Notes: a model not told the origin generated them from the sequence alone. 28,570 bases of DNA from an uncultured Archangium sp. (GCA_946479335.1 CAMLFP010000019.1:1-28570); one strand, 5' to 3'. Shown: positions 1 through 11,459, counted from the stretch's first letter. Program-made: numbers and translations.

Positions 1-885
1 ATCACCGTCAACGGCCGCGACCTCGACGTGACTCTCAAGGGCACCGCGCCGGAGCTCGAGAAGACGCTCTGCCACCCGGTGTTCTCCATCGCCGTCGCGC
101 CCTTCAAGACCAACGGCAACAAACTGGAGGCCTTCATCGACCAGCCGCTGGGCCGGCCGTACCTCGACGCGCTGACGTTGACCGCCACCGACGCGCGCGG
201 CGCCGAGCGCTTCTTCGCGCAGCGCCGCGTGCACGCCATCGCGGGGAGCTCCACCGCCACCGGCGCGCCGCAGCTCTTCGTCACCGCGCTGGTGCTGGGG
301 CCCGACTCGACGCACCTCCGCGCCGCGCTTGAGAGCAGCGTCGACCGCGAGCAGCTCGCGCGCCTCTTCGTGCCCGCGCCGTCGTCGCCGCTGTACGGGC
401 TGCTGCCTGACGCCGCCGCGCCGCCGCCCGCCACGAAGCCGGCTGCGCTGACCACGCCGCGCGAGCTCACCCTGCTCTTCGACGCCACCGCCGAACACGA
501 GAAGGCGCTCGCGCAGCGGCTGCAGGTGAAGCTCCAACCCTTCGGCTACCGCGTCGCGCTCAAGCCCGTGCCACGCAGCCAGTTGAAGTCCGCTCCACTC
601 GCTGCGGGCGAGTTCGCGCTGCGCAGCTTCGCGCTCGCACCATCGGCCAGCGGCGCGCTGCTGGTCTGGTTGCAGCTCGCCGGCCAGGGCAACCGCGCCG
701 CGTCGCTCCTGCCGCAGCTCGACACCATGCCGCGAGAGCTCGCCGCGCAGCTGGGCCGGGAGCTCCCGGTGGTTCCACTCGTCGCGCGCGGGCTCGGCGT
801 CACCGTCACCAACGACGTGCAGCACCTCACCTTCGACGCGATGGGCCTGCCGCGCTTCGACGACGTCTTCCTAGGAGCCGACTGA
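1..885 (+). CDS. Family 5 extracellular solute-binding protein-like, C-terminal part (5' end outside window)
   Basis: The frame is open from base 1, so the true start lies upstream; the GTG at 28 is only the first start-like codon inside the window. The visible 294 residues resemble the C-terminal lobe of peptide/nickel-type (SBP_bac_5) binding proteins. A GRPYLDALTL stretch is followed by an 'A..FF.Q.RVHAI' segment, matching the family's 'G.PYLD...A...L.AG.VDA' region. A 'VDREQLARLF' helix precedes 'YGLLPDA', like the family's 'IDRE.....GLLPP'. A later 'LQVKLQPFGYRV' segment matches the 'Q..L...GI.V' strand. The family normally works in the periplasm, delivering oligopeptides or metals to an ABC permease. 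Here the next gene is a histidine kinase starting on the base after the TGA, so a ligand-sensing role is possible. Family assignment is by pattern only; the substrate is unknown. Confidence 0.6.
   Translation: MTVNGRDLDVTLKGTAPELEKTLCHPVFSIAVAPFKTNGNKLEAFIDQPLGRPYLDALTLTATDARGAERFFAQRRVHAIAGSSTATGAPQLFVTALVLGPDSTHLRAALESSVDREQLARLFVPAPSSPLYGLLPDAAAPPPATKPAALTTPRELTLLFDATAEHEKALAQRLQVKLQPFGYRVALKPVPRSQLKSAPLAAGEFALRSFALAPSASGALLVWLQLAGQGNRAASLLPQLDTMPRELAAQLGRELPVVPLVARGLGVTVTNDVQHLTFDAMGLPRFDDVFLGAD
873..877 (+). promoter_or_regulatory. Ribosome binding site for the histidine kinase
   Basis: AGGAG lies inside the end of the preceding gene, 8 bases before the ATG at 886. It supports this start and translation coupled to the upstream gene. 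Confidence 0.7.
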
Positions 886-2535
886 ATGCGCCTGAGGTGG
901 ACGCTGGTGTTCGCCTTCATCGCGCTCGCGACGCTGCAGCTCGCGGTGGTCGCGCCGCTCGCGTTGCGGAGCCTCTCGGCCCTGCTCGCGCAGCAGCAGG
1001 AGGCGCGCGTCGATCAACTGATGATCACCGCGCAGGCGGAGGTGGAGCGGCTGCGCGACGACGTGAAGCACGCGATGGACGAGCTCGCCTTGAGCCAGGC
1101 GCTCGAAGACGTCGCGCGTGACGCCGCCAGGGCGCCCACGCCCGCGCACGTCACCGCCGCCGCGGAGAAGCTGATGACGCCCCGCGGGCTCGACGTGCTG
1201 GCGCTGCTCGACGACTCCGGGCGCACGCTGTCGTCGGGGCACCTGCCCGCGCGCATCGGCGAGCCCGACGACCCGCTCTTCCCGGTGACGAAGCGCGCCG
1301 GCGTCACCACGGCGCGCGTGGAGCTCTCGTCAGCCAGCGGCCTCGTCAGCGCGCCGGCCATCGTCACCGCGCGCGCCATCGACTACGGCGAGCGCCGCGT
1401 GTGGGCGGTGGGCGGCATCCTCCTCTCGCAAGCGCGCGCCGACGCGTTGGCGCACCTCACCGGCGCCCGCGTGGAGCTGCTGAGCACCGGCGCCGTCGTC
1501 GTCTCGTCGGGCAACGCGCCGCCGCCGGTCATCACGCGCACGCTCGCGGCCTCTGATGACGCCACCGTGCGCCTCTCGTTCTCGCAGGCCGACCTCGTCG
1601 CCACGCGCACCGAGGTGCTGCGCGCGTTCCTCACCTTCGCGCTCGTGGGGTTGCTGCTCTCGGTCATCGTCGGCTTCCTGTTGAGCCGCCGCATCACGCG
1701 GCCGGTGGAGGCGCTCACCGATGCTGCCGAAAAAATCGCCGCCGGCACGCCCGGCGTCACCGTCGAGGAGCGCGGCGGCGCGAAGGAGCTCCGCACGCTG
1801 GTCGCCACCTTCAACACCATGACCGGTGAATTGAAGACCGCTACCGACAAGCTGCTGGCCAGCGAACGCATCGCCGCGTGGCAGGAGGTCGCGCGCCGCC
1901 TCGCGCATGAGATCAAGAACCCGCTGACGCCCATCCGCATGTCGTTGGAGACGCTGCTCGCCGCGTCACAGCGCGGGCCGCTCGACGAGCACTTCACGCA
2001 GCTGCTGGGCGCCAGCGCCAAGGCGATGTTGGAGGAGGTCGAGCGCCTCAAGCGCATCGTCGACGAGTTCAGCCAGTTCGCGCGCCTGCCGCGCCCGGAG
2101 CTCAAGGCCCTGCAGCTCGACGAGCTGGTGGGTCAGCTGATGACGCTCTACGCGCCGCATGACGGCGTCTCCTTCGACACCCAGCTCACGCCGGCCACCG
2201 CTCACGCCGACCGGGATCAGCTCACCCAGGTGCTGGTGAACCTGGTGAAGAACGCCGAGGAGGCGATGGCCGGCCGCCGCGGAAAAATCTCGGTGCGCGT
2301 GGTGGCCGGGGAGGAGCTCCGGGTCGAGGTGGAGGACGAGGGCCCCGGCATCCCCCCCGAGCTCCGAGACCGCCTGTTCGAGCCGTACGTCACCACCAAG
2401 GAACACGGCACCGGGCTCGGGCTGGCCATCGCGCGCCGCATCGTCGAGGAACACCAAGGGCGCCTCGAGCTCCACGAGGGAAGCTCCGGAGGCGCCCTTT
2501 TCCGCGTCGTGCTGCCACGCGCGTCACTGCGTTAG
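886..2535 (+). CDS. NtrY-like membrane sensor histidine kinase
   Basis: A 549-residue class I histidine kinase. A first membrane segment (about residues 5-30) and a second (about 247-267) enclose an extracytoplasmic sensor region of about 215 residues that I do not recognise. A HAMP linker (about 267-322) follows, then a HisKA domain with the phospho-acceptor His341 in AHEIKNPLTPI, which is the NtrY-like H-box. The HATPase domain has the N-box Asn456, G1 box DEGPGIP (484-490) and G2 box HGTGLGLAI (507-515). All key residues are present, so it should autophosphorylate. It starts on the base after the upstream TGA, so the binding-protein-like gene and the kinase are probably co-translated. No response regulator follows on this strand, so the partner is encoded upstream of the window or elsewhere. 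Confidence 0.93.
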   Translation: MRLRWTLVFAFIALATLQLAVVAPLALRSLSALLAQQQEARVDQLMITAQAEVERLRDDVKHAMDELALSQALEDVARDAARAPTPAHVTAAAEKLMTPRGLDVLALLDDSGRTLSSGHLPARIGEPDDPLFPVTKRAGVTTARVELSSASGLVSAPAIVTARAIDYGERRVWAVGGILLSQARADALAHLTGARVELLSTGAVVVSSGNAPPPVITRTLAASDDATVRLSFSQADLVATRTEVLRAFLTFALVGLLLSVIVGFLLSRRITRPVEALTDAAEKIAAGTPGVTVEERGGAKELRTLVATFNTMTGELKTATDKLLASERIAAWQEVARRLAHEIKNPLTPIRMSLETLLAASQRGPLDEHFTQLLGASAKAMLEEVERLKRIVDEFSQFARLPRPELKALQLDELVGQLMTLYAPHDGVSFDTQLTPATAHADRDQLTQVLVNLVKNAEEAMAGRRGKISVRVVAGEELRVEVEDEGPGIPPELRDRLFEPYVTTKEHGTGLGLAIARRIVEEHQGRLELHEGSSGGALFRVVLPRASLR

Positions 2536-2554
2536 CCGGCTGCCAGCCGCCGAC

Positions 2555-2842
2555 TCAGCGGACCTGCTGCACCGTCGACGGGCCGAACCCCTTCACGGGA
2601 ATCGGGTCTTGCGGCAGCGAGACCGTGCCGCCGGCCATCTGCACGGCGGGCGCAATCGTCGGAGTAACGGTCACTTGCGTCACCGGCTGCTCCGGCGCCT
2701 GGGTCGCGGCCAGCTCCAGGGCCTGACCATTCGACGAGACGAGCTTCTCGCCGTCCCAGTACTCGTCAGCGCCCACGCCGCACCCGGCGAGCGCCATCAT
2801 TGCCAGAATTCCAACAGCGACTGCTCTCATACGCTTGATCAT
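2555..2842 (-). CDS. Small lipoprotein of unknown function
   Basis: A 95-residue protein, MIKRMRAVAVGILAMMALAGC..., with a positively charged n-region, a hydrophobic h-region and a clear LAGC lipobox, so it should be lipid-anchored at Cys21. The mature part is short, rich in Thr, Val, Pro and Gln, and matches no family I know. I chose the ATG at 2842 because a GGGG run sits about 7 bases upstream and the lipoprotein signal begins there; a longer frame to 2905 would bury the signal peptide. It starts 19 bases after the stop of the large sigma-54 activator on the same strand, so the two are probably co-transcribed. It converges on the histidine kinase gene, with 19 bases between the stops. Confidence 0.75.
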   Translation of the reverse strand: MIKRMRAVAVGILAMMALAGCGVGADEYWDGEKLVSSNGQALELAATQAPEQPVTQVTVTPTIAPAVQMAGGTVSLPQDPIPVKGFGPSTVQQVR

Positions 2843-2861
2843 CTGCAACCCCGATGCCGAC

Positions 2862-6485
<3,624 letters not shown>

Positions 6486-6498
6486 TCCGGCTCCATGA

Positions 6499-6522
6499 GC
6501 CCTCGCGATGCAGCTCGAGGGC
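6499..6522. promoter_or_regulatory. Inverted repeat before the sigma-54 activator gene (operator or leader hairpin candidate)
   Basis: GCCCTCG (6499-6505) and CGAGGGC (6516-6522) form perfect 7-base arms separated by 10 bases. They lie 14 to 37 bases before the activator's start codon. This could be a binding site for a dimeric regulator, perhaps the activator itself, or a hairpin in its leader. In DNA this GC-rich a chance origin is quite possible. Confidence 0.3.
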
Positions 6523-6666
6523 GGAGCGCAGTGAGCAACCGATGTGCCACGGGTGTCAACCCCGCAGACCTCCCCAAGTCACTGGAACGCGGGAAGAAAT
6601 TGCTTCTCGGGGGCTGAGAAAACATGCCGCGCGACATGCCCGCCGCAGCGACTGCCCGGTTTCAGG

Positions 6667-8454
6667 TCAGTCCTTCACCGGGGTGGCCTTGAGCGCGGCC
6701 TTGCCGTCCTTCACGTAGACCTGAAAGCGCACCGTCTTGCACTGGTACTTGGCGACGAGCTGCTCCTTGTTCTTGAGCAGCTTCGCCTTGAACTTGTCGA
6801 ACGTGAGGCCGTCGGCGGGCTCGCGGCACTTCTCGCGGGTGGCGACGAAGTCGCGGAACACCTCCTGGAAGTGGCGCTCTTCATCGTTCGCACCCGACGG
6901 AGGAGGAATCGACGCAACCTTGGGCATCGCGCTGGTCGGCGGGCGGAAGACGGGGCGCTCGGTGGTGTTGCCCGAAGCCGAGCGCGAGGCGTTCAACAGC
7001 TCGGAGGGGATGGCCGCGACCCGCGTGGCGTCGGGGTTCGGCTCTTCTTCACCGGAGGGCGGCGCCTCCTGCGCGGCGGCGAGGGCGAACGGGTCGGCGA
7101 CGGGCGCGGGCGGCGGCGGCGCGCTGACGCCCCCGCGGTTCGGGTACGCCGCGGTGCGGGCCCCCACCTCGTCGTCATCGAAGAGGTTCGAGGCGGGCCG
7201 CTGCAGGGCCGGCGAGTCCATCGTCGCCGACGGCGCGGGCGGAGGAGGCGGCGGCGGCGCGGCCGGCTCGGGGATGGACGCGAACGGATCGGACGGCGGC
7301 TCGTAGGCGGGGGCCTCGCCGGTCATCGCCACCGGCGGCGGCGCCGCGGCCTGCATCGACGGGCTGCTCGCGGGGAAGTCGAAGTCATCGGGGCTGGCCT
7401 CCGGTGCGGCGACGGGCGCGGCGGGCTCCGGCGTCGACAGCGTGGGCTGCTCATCGCGCTTCGGCGGCGCGGGCATCACCGGCTTCACCATCGCGGGGGC
7501 GTCGTCTTTCTTGCCGCCCATGATGATGAGCCACAGCAGCGTCAGCACGAGGAGCCCACCCAGCGCGGCGATGGCGAAGAACTCGTAGTCGGCGAGGGCC
7601 TCGAGCGGCTCGCGCGACGACGCGCTGGCCGCGACCTCGAACGGCGTGCCGGCGATGGCCTGGCGCCCGCCGAGCGACCAGGTGAGCTCCGGCGTCAACT
7701 GCGGCAACGGCAACTGCAGCGGGCCGACCTGACGCAGCGGGCCCGACTCGAGCGCCCCGAGCGCGCCCGCCTTCAGCGTGGCGACGACCTTCGCGGCCTC
7801 CGCCTTGTCGCCGGCGGTCAGCACCGGCTTGCCGTCAGCGAGCAGCGACAGCGAGGTCAACTTGAGCGCGGCGCGGGCCTGCTCGAGCGCCGCCGGGGCG
7901 GGCAGCACCGGGAGCCCGACGATGACCGAGCCGCCGACCTTCACCTCCGCCTTGTCGGCCTGGAGCAACGGCGCGGAGAAGAGCAGGTAGTCGACGCCGT
8001 CGATGGCGCGCGTCGCGCCGGGGGCGCCGGCGGCCATCACCCCGGCGAGGTCGAGCCCTTCGGGCACCTCGGCCAGCGCGTCGCCCTCGCCCTTCGCCCA
8101 CAGCGTGCCCGCTTCGTTGGTCACCGCGACGAAGAGCACCGCGGTCTGCTCGGGCGCGAGGCCTTCGGCGGCGGCGGTGCGCACCGCAGCGAAGCGCTCC
8201 GCGGCGGGCGCCTCGGGCTTCGGCTTCGGCGCGGGCAGCAGCACCGCGTTGCTCGACGCCACCTTGAAGGCCACGGCCTGCGTCAGCGACTTCTGCGCCT
8301 CGAGCGCGACCGCGACCGGCCCGGCCGCACCCGTCACCGCGGCCTGCGCCGCTTCGGTGGAGTGCGCCAGCGTCATCGGCGCGACCTGCGTCAGGTGGTA
8401 GCCCCAGAGAGCCAGGGCCACGAGGGCGAAGACGAAGAATTTCAAACGAGCCAT
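6667..8454 (-). CDS. Two-TM protein with MXAN_5187-type C-terminal domain
   Basis: A 595-residue membrane protein. TM1 is at about 5-24 and TM2 at about 290-311. Between them is an extracytoplasmic region of about 265 residues resembling a sensory fold ('AVLFVAVTNEAGTLWAKGEG', 'GVDYLLFSAPL'). After TM2 comes a long linker rich in Pro, Ala and acidic residues (about 315-515). It ends in a compact charged domain (about 520-595) containing 'FQEVFRDFVATREKC' and 'LTFDKFKAKLLKNKEQL', which I recognise as the C-terminal domain named after Myxococcus xanthus MXAN_5187. The function of that domain is not known to me. The layout (outside sensor, TM, disordered linker, conserved tail) suggests signal transfer across the inner membrane. 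It lies 61 bases downstream of the DUF1460 gene and may be co-transcribed with it or use its own promoter at 8464-8472. Confidence 0.8.
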   Translation of the reverse strand: MARLKFFVFALVALALWGYHLTQVAPMTLAHSTEAAQAAVTGAAGPVAVALEAQKSLTQAVAFKVASSNAVLLPAPKPKPEAPAAERFAAVRTAAAEGLAPEQTAVLFVAVTNEAGTLWAKGEGDALAEVPEGLDLAGVMAAGAPGATRAIDGVDYLLFSAPLLQADKAEVKVGGSVIVGLPVLPAPAALEQARAALKLTSLSLLADGKPVLTAGDKAEAAKVVATLKAGALGALESGPLRQVGPLQLPLPQLTPELTWSLGGRQAIAGTPFEVAASASSREPLEALADYEFFAIAALGGLLVLTLLWLIIMGGKKDDAPAMVKPVMPAPPKRDEQPTLSTPEPAAPVAAPEASPDDFDFPASSPSMQAAAPPPVAMTGEAPAYEPPSDPFASIPEPAAPPPPPPPAPSATMDSPALQRPASNLFDDDEVGARTAAYPNRGGVSAPPPPAPVADPFALAAAQEAPPSGEEEPNPDATRVAAIPSELLNASRSASGNTTERPVFRPPTSAMPKVASIPPPSGANDEERHFQEVFRDFVATREKCREPADGLTFDKFKAKLLKNKEQLVAKYQCKTVRFQVYVKDGKAALKATPVKD

Positions 8455-8463
8455 CGCCCGCGA

Positions 8464-8472
8464 GCATTAGCA
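8464..8472 (-). promoter_or_regulatory. Extended -10 promoter candidate for the MXAN_5187-type gene
   Basis: TGCTAATGC on the minus strand ends 9 bases before the ATG at 8454. It fits an extended -10 box and would give an almost leaderless mRNA. No clear -35 box is visible. Confidence 0.35.
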
Positions 8473-8515
8473 CGTGGGGCGCGACGGGCCGATTTCATTT
8501 CTCCAGCCCCGGCGC

Positions 8516-9319
8516 TCAGGGAGGGAGCGTCGGCTCGAAGAGCGCCAGCCCCTCGATGGTCCAGCTCCCGAAGTCGAGGTTGCGCGTGAGGTAGCGCTTG
8601 AGCGGCTCGTCGACGACCTTCTTGAAGCTGCGCGACGCGTGCCGGAGCATCGGCCCCTTGTCTGACTGCACCAGCACCCCGACGTGAGACACGCGCGTCA
8701 CCACCCACGGGCGGTCGGCGCGGAAGACCACCACCAGCAACCCGGCGGGCGCGTGCTTCAACTTCTCGGCGGCCACCTCGGCGGGGATGAGGTCGAACGC
8801 GTAGCGGCCGATGGTGTGCTTCTCCTCGGGGAGCGCGAGGCCCTTGCCGCTCTTCTCGTTCCACGTGGCGGCGGTGAGCTGCTTCACCACGCGCCTGGTG
8901 TCCGCGCCGCCGTACTCGCGCGTCACATCTTTCAAGAGCCCGCGGCGCACGTTCTCGGGGAGCCACTGCGACTCCATGATGTGGAGCCGGTTGGCCCACT
9001 GCTTGTCGCCGGCGTAGCGGAGCTTGGTGAGCGACTCGACGAGCGTCTCCGGCGTCGCGGTGGAGAGCGCCAGCGACTCTTCAATCATCGTCACGCAGTC
9101 GACCGCGTCGAAGCGGATGAGCGGGTCGGGGTCGCGGCCCTCGCCTTCGCCCAGCGGAGAGAGCACGTACGGCGTGCCGAGGAAGCCGTCGGTCGCCGCG
9201 AGCAGCCGCTCTCGCAACGTCGGCAGCGCTTGCAGGGTGTGCATCGCTGAAGCGCGGTGCGCGTCATCGAGCGACGACCACGGGGTGGCGGCCAGCGCCA
9301 GCAACAACACTCCCGTCAC
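8516..9319 (-). CDS. DUF1460 family, N-acetylmuramoyl-L-alanine amidase-like exported protein
   Basis: A 267-residue protein with a short N-terminal hydrophobic signal (MTGVLLLALAATPWS). It carries the hallmarks of DUF1460, a family with an NlpC/P60-like cysteine hydrolase fold acting on peptidoglycan-type substrates. These are 'LGTPYVLSPLGEG' near 47-60, the catalytic Cys75 in FDAVDCVTMIE, His212 in VSHVGVLV, and the family's C-terminal 'LRHASRSFKKVVD' segment. It probably acts in the periplasm in cell-wall turnover or recycling; the exact bond cut is not shown by sequence alone. Its ATG overlaps the TGA of the upstream HEAT-repeat gene (ATGA, 9316-9319), so the two are translationally coupled. 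Confidence 0.85.
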   Translation of the reverse strand: MTGVLLLALAATPWSSLDDAHRASAMHTLQALPTLRERLLAATDGFLGTPYVLSPLGEGEGRDPDPLIRFDAVDCVTMIEESLALSTATPETLVESLTKLRYAGDKQWANRLHIMESQWLPENVRRGLLKDVTREYGGADTRRVVKQLTAATWNEKSGKGLALPEEKHTIGRYAFDLIPAEVAAEKLKHAPAGLLVVVFRADRPWVVTRVSHVGVLVQSDKGPMLRHASRSFKKVVDEPLKRYLTRNLDFGSWTIEGLALFEPTLPP

Positions 9320-10269
9320 TTGAGGCCCGCCTTCTTCAAGATGGCCGAGCGCTGCTCATCGGTGAGCCGCAGGTGCTCGATTTCATCTTCGTAGATGAGC
9401 TTCGTCTCGGTGGGCGCCTTGGCGCTCTCGATGACCAGCCACGCCTTCTTCGACTCGTCGCCCCCTTCGGCCAGCAGCCGCGCCGCGCGCGCCCGGACAC
9501 GCGGGTCTGCGTCGCGGAGCGCGGGCGCGAGCACCTTGCCCGACTGCTTCGCGCTGGAGCCGTCGAACAGCATCACGCCCTGCAGCCGCTCGCTCTGCTC
9601 CTTCGACGAGAGCAGCGTGGTGGCGAACTTCGCGCACGACGGCGTGCCCATGATGCACAGCGCCTGCGCCGCGGCGATGCGCGTCGACTCGGAGTCGTCT
9701 TTGAGCAGCGCCTCCAGCGCGCCCACCTGCTTCTTGTCGCCCGCGCGCCCCGCCGATTGGATCATCAGGAGCTTCAACTCGAAGTCGCCCTCGCTCTTCG
9801 CTGCCTTGAGCAACGGCGCTGACGCCGCGGGTTTCCCGATGAGGCCGAGCGCGCGCGCCGCCTCCCGGCGGATGCCGAAGTTCTGGCTCGTGAGGTTCTC
9901 GGTCAACGGCTTGAGCGCGTCGGTCGACTTGATGCGCCCCAGGCCGATCTCGGCGGCGACGATCTCCGCGGTGTCCTTGTGGGTCAACGCCCGCATGAAC
10001 GTCTGTTCGACCTCTTTGTTCCTGAAGGCCAGGCCCGCGAGGAACTCGAGCACGTGCACGCGCTCCTGATCGCCGGCGCGCTTGTAGGCGGCCACCAGCT
10101 CCAGCGAGGCGTATTCCTCACCGCCGAGGCGCTTCACGCGGTTGATGGCCGTGTTGACGTTGGCGCGCCCCGCGGCGAAGTCGTCGAGCACCTCGCCGGT
10201 GGCGGCGACCACGTCGGTCTTGCCCCACGCGAGCGATGCGATGGTCAGCAGCAGAAAAGTGCAGCGCAT
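9316..10269 (-). CDS. Exported HEAT-repeat protein
   Basis: A 317-residue protein beginning MRCTFLLLTIASLAWG, a plausible Sec signal peptide with cleavage near Gly16. I chose the ATG at 10269 because starting at 10326 would place 19 hydrophilic residues before the signal. The mature part is a run of paired helices of HEAT/PBS-lyase type, for example 'GIRREAARALGLIGKPAASAPLLKAA' (about residues 130-155) and 'STRIAAAQALCIMG', then 'DPRVRARAARLLAEGG'. Such repeats serve as protein-binding scaffolds; no catalytic motif is seen. It overlaps the DUF1460 gene by 4 bases, so it may be that enzyme's periplasmic partner. There is no good Shine-Dalgarno sequence, but a promoter-like TGCTACCTT lies just upstream. 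Confidence 0.8.
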   Translation of the reverse strand: MRCTFLLLTIASLAWGKTDVVAATGEVLDDFAAGRANVNTAINRVKRLGGEEYASLELVAAYKRAGDQERVHVLEFLAGLAFRNKEVEQTFMRALTHKDTAEIVAAEIGLGRIKSTDALKPLTENLTSQNFGIRREAARALGLIGKPAASAPLLKAAKSEGDFELKLLMIQSAGRAGDKKQVGALEALLKDDSESTRIAAAQALCIMGTPSCAKFATTLLSSKEQSERLQGVMLFDGSSAKQSGKVLAPALRDADPRVRARAARLLAEGGDESKKAWLVIESAKAPTETKLIYEDEIEHLRLTDEQRSAILKKAGLK

Positions 10270-10276
10270 GAAGAAA

Positions 10277-10285
10277 AAGGTAGCA
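10277..10285 (-). promoter_or_regulatory. Extended -10 promoter candidate for the HEAT-repeat gene
   Basis: TGCTACCTT on the minus strand lies 7 bases before the ATG at 10269, with no Shine-Dalgarno sequence in between. It is compatible with a leaderless transcript. No convincing -35 box is visible. Confidence 0.35.
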
Positions 10286-10316
10286 CGAGGAAAATGGCTG
10301 CCCGGCGGTTGATGCG

Positions 10317-10340
10317 TAGAATCCACCGTTCAAGGAGTCA
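10317..10340 (+). promoter_or_regulatory. -10-like box and ribosome binding site of the degenerate GGDEF gene
   Basis: TAGAAT (10317-10322, five of six bases of TATAAT) is followed by AAGGAG (10332-10337), 10 bases before the ATG at 10348. The Shine-Dalgarno sequence decides the start. The -35 region is weak. Confidence 0.45.
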
Positions 10341-10347
10341 CTTCGAC

Positions 10348-11235
10348 ATGACCATCAAGCTGGCCGCCGTCATCGAGCCGAACAACACGCGCCACAAGGC
10401 GCTGACCGCCGCGCTGAAGAAGGCGGGCCTCAAGGTGTCTGCCGCGCGCGAGCCCGAGGCGCTCACGAAGGAGCAACTGGTGGTGCTGGGCACCTCGCTC
10501 AAGAGCCCCACGCGCACCGCGCGCGACGTGCGCAAGGCCGCGCCGGGCGCGCTGCTGTTTGCCGGGCAGAGCACCGGGTTCAAGGCGCCGTGGGCCGATG
10601 GCGTGCTGCCGCTGCCGATTTCTCCGAACGACTTGAAGGTGCGGCTGCTCGAACGCTCCGCGCAGGCACCCGCGCCCGCCGGCCCGCGCCCGGGCGACGG
10701 CATCCTCGACCCGACCACGAACTTCTACACGTTCACCCACTTCAAGGAGGTGCTCTTCATCGAGGTGAAGCGCGCCCGCCGCTACGGCTTCCCGCTGGCG
10801 CTGGCGCTGGTGGGCTTCGACCCGCTCCCGGGGAAGATCGACGCCGAGCTGCACACGCAGTTGATGGGCGGGCTCGCGCTGGCGATCCGACGGTCGCTGC
10901 GCGACACCGACTACCCCGTGCAGCAGCCCGGAGATCGCGTGCTCCTCTTGATGCCGCACACCGACCTCGCGGGCTCGCTCATCGTCGCCCGGCGCATCAC
11001 CGAGCGCGTCGCGCGTGCGACCCTGCAGGCGGGAGACACGGTGCTGCACCCGACCATCTCGGTCGGCGTCGCCGCGGGCGAGCCGGGCCGTGAGTACAGC
11101 TTCGCGGATCTCATCCGCCAGGCGAACGACGGGCTCTCGGCCGCGCAGGCCGCGGGCGGCAACCGCGTGGAGTTCGTGAGCGCCGCCGAGTCGGTCGCAT
11201 CGGAGAAGCCGGAGTTCCCGCTCCCCGCGCCGTGA
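10348..11235 (+). CDS. Degenerate GGDEF-domain protein, likely c-di-GMP receptor
   Basis: A 295-residue protein. Residues 1-105 look like a receiver-type fold (AAVIEPNN start, 'LVVLGTS', 'GVLPLPISPNDLKVRL'), but the phospho-acceptor aspartate pocket is not evident, so it is probably a pseudo-receiver. Residues about 125-280 are a GGDEF domain, recognised by 'FKEVLFIEVKRARRYGFPLALALVGFD', 'ISVGVAAG' and 'ADLIRQANDGLSAAQAAGGNRV'. The catalytic GG(D/E)EF is replaced by PGDRV (194-198), so cyclase activity is unlikely. An RxxD inhibitory-site motif (RDTD, 185-188) sits exactly five residues before the degenerate motif, as in product-binding GGDEF proteins. It therefore probably binds c-di-GMP rather than making it. 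The gene converges on the FHA-GGEEF cyclase gene. Confidence 0.8.
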   Translation: MTIKLAAVIEPNNTRHKALTAALKKAGLKVSAAREPEALTKEQLVVLGTSLKSPTRTARDVRKAAPGALLFAGQSTGFKAPWADGVLPLPISPNDLKVRLLERSAQAPAPAGPRPGDGILDPTTNFYTFTHFKEVLFIEVKRARRYGFPLALALVGFDPLPGKIDAELHTQLMGGLALAIRRSLRDTDYPVQQPGDRVLLLMPHTDLAGSLIVARRITERVARATLQAGDTVLHPTISVGVAAGEPGREYSFADLIRQANDGLSAAQAAGGNRVEFVSAAESVASEKPEFPLPAP

Positions 11236-11459
11236 CACGCAGCCCCTGAAGGGAGGCGCCAGGCGAGGTGTTTCGCCCGTGCTCGTCGCGAACAGGCCCT
11301 CGCTGCGAGACACGCTGGTGCCGACTGGGGGGAAAGTTGCGCTCAGCGCAACCGGCATCCCACTCGAGCTGTGCTTGCCGACCCTGCGCCCGGAAGAACG
11401 AGGCACGCCCGGGTCGAGCAGGCGGCCGCACACCAGCCGCCCTCGCGCTCACCCGAGGC
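11236..11459. other. Gap between converging GGDEF genes
   Basis: This 224-base non-coding gap is the longest in the window. It holds a perfect 7-base hairpin (11336-11352). A weaker hairpin, GGCGA with TCGCC, lies near 11261-11276. I see no RNA gene or convincing small reading frame. Confidence 0.5.
11336..11352. terminator. Hairpin between converging genes, possible terminator
   Basis: GTTGCGC, loop TCA, GCGCAAC: a perfect 7-base stem with a 3-base loop. No T-run follows on either strand, so it is not a textbook intrinsic terminator. Its place between two converging genes suits a bidirectional stop or an RNA-stabilising structure. Confidence 0.4.

Noticed and set aside
2537..2549. CGGCTG-C-CAGCCG inverted repeat between converging genes as a terminator
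   Set aside because: The stem is only 6 bases with an impossible 1-base loop unless it opens further, and there is no T-run. It is probably chance in GC-rich DNA.
6583..6604. Sigma-54 promoter-like TGGAACG...TTGCT on the plus strand
   Set aside because: GG and GC are 16 bases apart rather than 10, and it would point into the antisense of the neighbouring gene.
6544..8589. 681-codon open frame on the plus strand opposite the MXAN_5187-type gene
   Set aside because: Its translation is dominated by Arg and Gly runs typical of antisense frames in GC-rich DNA; the minus strand has recognisable TM segments and a conserved tail.
11236..11459. tRNA or small RNA gene in the gap between converging GGDEF genes
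   Set aside because: I looked for cloverleaf arms and a T-loop and found none; only simple hairpins are present.
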